Shown here: positions 62,614 through 64,000 of the stretch, one piece after another | Layout of the letters: the number at the start of each line of letters is the position of its first letter | Position numbering within the stretch: position 1 is the first letter of the stretch | Assembly (NCBI RefSeq): GCF_020217485.1 | Contig: NZ_JAEKMI010000002.1 | Coordinates: 209,956-273,955 of the forward strand | Length of the DNA stretch: 64,000 bases | Direction of reading: 5' to 3' | Source of the DNA: Mycobacterium sp. WUMAC-067 | GTDB taxonomy: Bacteria > Actinomycetota > Actinomycetes > Mycobacteriales > Mycobacteriaceae | The notes under the pieces: model-generated | The model's input: only the letters and a program-made list of their open reading frames with translations | Told to the model about the DNA's origin: nothing | Database searches by the model: none | Position numbers and translations under genes: made by a program

Positions 62614-64000
62614 GCGCGAGCAGACGCGGAATCGCACGGGGAGGCGAGTATTCATGCGACTCCGCGTCTGCTCGCGCAATAGAAGAGCGCGTCCGCGAGG
62701 TGCTGCCGTCGGTGCGGCGCGACCTGGAAGACCTGGTGCGCATCGAATCGGTGTGGGCCGATCCCGCCCGTCGTTCCGAGGTGCACCGCAGCGCCCAGGC
62801 GGTGGCAGATCTGTTGTCGCAGGCCGGTTTCGGCGACGTGCAGATCGTCAGCGAAGGGGGAGCGCCCGCGGTCATCGGACGCCATCCCGCGCCGCCGGGC
62901 GCGCCGACCGTGCTGCTGTATGCCCACCACGACGTGCAGCCCGAGGGTGACCGCAGCCAGTGGATGTCGCCACCGTTCGAGCCCACCGAGCGTGACGGGC
63001 GGCTCTACGGCCGCGGCAGCGCCGACGACAAGGCCGGAATCGCAACGCATTTGGCGGCCTTTCGGGCGCATGGCGGCAAGCCGCCGGTCGGCGTGACCGT
63101 GTTCGTCGAGGGCGAAGAGGAATCCGGCTCGCCCTCGCTCGCCCGATTGCTTGCCGCCCACCGCGACACGCTGGCCGCCGACGTGATCGTCATCGCCGAC
63201 TCGGACAACTGGAGCGCCGACACCCCGGCGCTGACCGTGTCGCTGCGCGGATTGGTCGACTGCGTGGTCGAGGTCGCCACCCTCGACCACGGGCTGCACT
63301 CCGGCCTGTGGGGCGGGGTGGCGCCCGACGCGCTCACCGTTCTGGTGCGCCTGCTGGCCAGCCTGCACGACGACGACGGCAACGTGGCCGTGGCCGGCCT
63401 GCACGAAACCGACATCGCCGCGCTGAACTACCCCGACTACCCGCCCGAGCGGGTCCGCACCGATTCCGGCCTGCTCGACGGCGTGTCCGAGATCGGCTCG
63501 GGCTCCGTGCCGCAGCGGCTGTGGGCGAAGCCCGCGATCACGGTGATCGGCATCGACACCACCCCCATCGACAAGGCGTCGAACACGCTGATCCCGCGGG
63601 CACGGGCCAAGATCAGCATGCGGGTGGCCCCCGGCGGCGACGCCACGGCGCACCTCGACGCCTTGACCGCCCACCTGCAAAGCCGCGCCCCCTGGGGCGC
63701 GCGGATCAGCGTCACCCGAGGCGACATCGGCGAGCCCTACGCCATCGAGGCCAGCGGGGACGTCTACGACGCGGCCCGGTCAGCGTTCCGCCAGGCGTGG
63801 GACGCCGAGCCCATCGACATGGGCATGGGCGGCTCCATCCCGTTCATCGCGGAGTTCGCCGCCGCGTTCCCGCAGGCGAAGATCCTCGTCACCGGCGTGG
63901 AGGACCCCGGGACCCAGGCGCACAGCATCAACGAGAGCCTGCACCTCGGCGTGCTGGAACGTGCGGCCATCAGCGAGGCGCTGCTGCTGGCCAACCTGGC
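62610..64000 (+). CDS. M20-family metallopeptidase (Rv2522c-type), 3' end cut off
   Basis: An M20 dipeptidase/carboxypeptidase-like enzyme running off the window (about 463 codons visible). Metal site: VLLYAHHDVQPEGD (His-Asp), GRGSADDKAGIATHLAAF (bridging Asp), VEGEEESGSPSLARLL (Glu-Glu). The lid-domain portion DHGLHSGLWGG and the late GMGGSIPFI and PGTQAHSINESLH segments are intact. The frame is continuous back to TTG 62610, overlapping the acpS stop. GTG 62700 is an alternative. The palindromic repeat at 62614-62677 falls inside the TTG-initiated frame. The same gene order exists in M. tuberculosis. Confidence 0.88.
   Translation, partial: MSASRRGIARGGEYSCDSASARAIEERVREVLPSVRRDLEDLVRIESVWADPARRSEVHRSAQAVADLLSQAGFGDVQIVSEGGAPAVIGRHPAPPGAPTVLLYAHHDVQPEGDRSQWMSPPFEPTERDGRLYGRGSADDKAGIATHLAAFRAHGGKPPVGVTVFVEGEEESGSPSLARLLAAHRDTLAADVIVIADSDNWSADTPALTVSLRGLVDCVVEVATLDHGLHSGLWGGVAPDALTVLVRLLASLHDDDGNVAVAGLHETDIAALNYPDYPPERVRTDSGLLDGVSEIGSGSVPQRLWAKPAITVIGIDTTPIDKASNTLIPRARAKISMRVAPGGDATAHLDALTAHLQSRAPWGARISVTRGDIGEPYAIEASGDVYDAARSAFRQAWDAEPIDMGMGGSIPFIAEFAAAFPQAKILVTGVEDPGTQAHSINESLHLGVLERAAISEALLLANL
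62614..62677. repeat. Palindromic intergenic repeat (REP-like), copy 2
   Basis: Arms at 62614-62636 and 62655-62677 (23 bases each) are complementary except at one position, with an 18-base loop. The left arm carries GCGAGCAGACGCGGAATCGC, closely matching the copy at 3693-3712. It lies directly after the acpS stop and within the first codons of the TTG-initiated M20 frame. Confidence 0.75.

Overview
The window reads as chromosomal DNA of a slow-growing Mycobacterium, plausibly of the M. avium complex. The genus call rests on a type I fatty acid synthase (about 3,085 residues) followed by acpS and an M20 peptidase, and preceded by a Tat-exported DUF1906 protein. This is the order known from M. 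tuberculosis as Rv2525c, fas, acpS, Rv2522c. High GC, GTG/TTG starts, F420-type LLM oxidoreductases, FadD/FadE paralogues and an Rv1364c-like regulator agree. The species is an inference. I saw no rRNA, tRNA, CRISPR array, insertion sequence or prophage gene.

Layout. 1-468: 3' end of a FadR-type GntR regulator. 713-6053 (minus): oxidative operon of Rieske oxygenase, isochorismatase-like protein, thioesterase, FadD, SRPBCC protein and SDR. 6101-10581 (plus): truncated SnoaL protein, Baeyer-Villiger-type monooxygenase, alpha/beta hydrolase, SnoaL protein and LLM oxidoreductase. 10601-14405: carboxyltransferase, P450, SDR. 14465-17681: TetR regulator, degenerate ABC ATPase and YhgE/Pip-type membrane protein. 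17690-20076 (minus): P450 and zinc alcohol dehydrogenase. 20337-23908: HSL-fold protein and two acyl-CoA dehydrogenases. 23905-25872: PAS-PP2C-kinase-STAS regulator. 26279-28600: amidohydrolase and a TetR-hotdog fusion. 28847-34729 (minus): FadD and four acyl-CoA dehydrogenases. 34806-41297: LLM oxidoreductase, SDR, GntR regulator, tandem CoA-transferase, ferredoxin, P450. 41404-46094 (plus): Rieske oxygenase, FadD, SnoaL, two hotdog dehydratase-like proteins, DinB/MDMPI-like protein. 46089-50183: aldehyde dehydrogenase, AttH/CrtC-like protein, third Rieske oxygenase. 50259-51631: XRE regulator and a small membrane protein. 51681 to the end: conserved fas locus.

Working together. About 50 kb left of the fas locus has the parts list of a catabolic island for a lipophilic, probably cyclic carboxylic acid or sterol/terpenoid-like compound. 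It encodes three P450s with one ferredoxin, three Rieske oxygenases, a BVMO-like enzyme paired with a hydrolase, alcohol and aldehyde dehydrogenases, three CoA ligases, six acyl-CoA dehydrogenases, MaoC-type hydratases, SDRs and a CoA-transferase. No thiolase is present. The substrate cannot be read from sequence.

Most notable: (1) an AT-rich motif close to CTAACATAGTAAAAATAG recurs in at least six gene-start regions across 30 kb, one beside the GntR gene, suggesting a regulon; (2) a TetR repressor fused to a hotdog thioesterase domain; (3) several proteins with intact folds but substituted catalytic residues (isochorismatase-like, HSL hydrolase, ABC ATPase, BVMO fingerprint, one half of the CoA-transferase); (4) dispersed palindromic repeats, one lying inside the apparent 5' end of the M20 peptidase gene.
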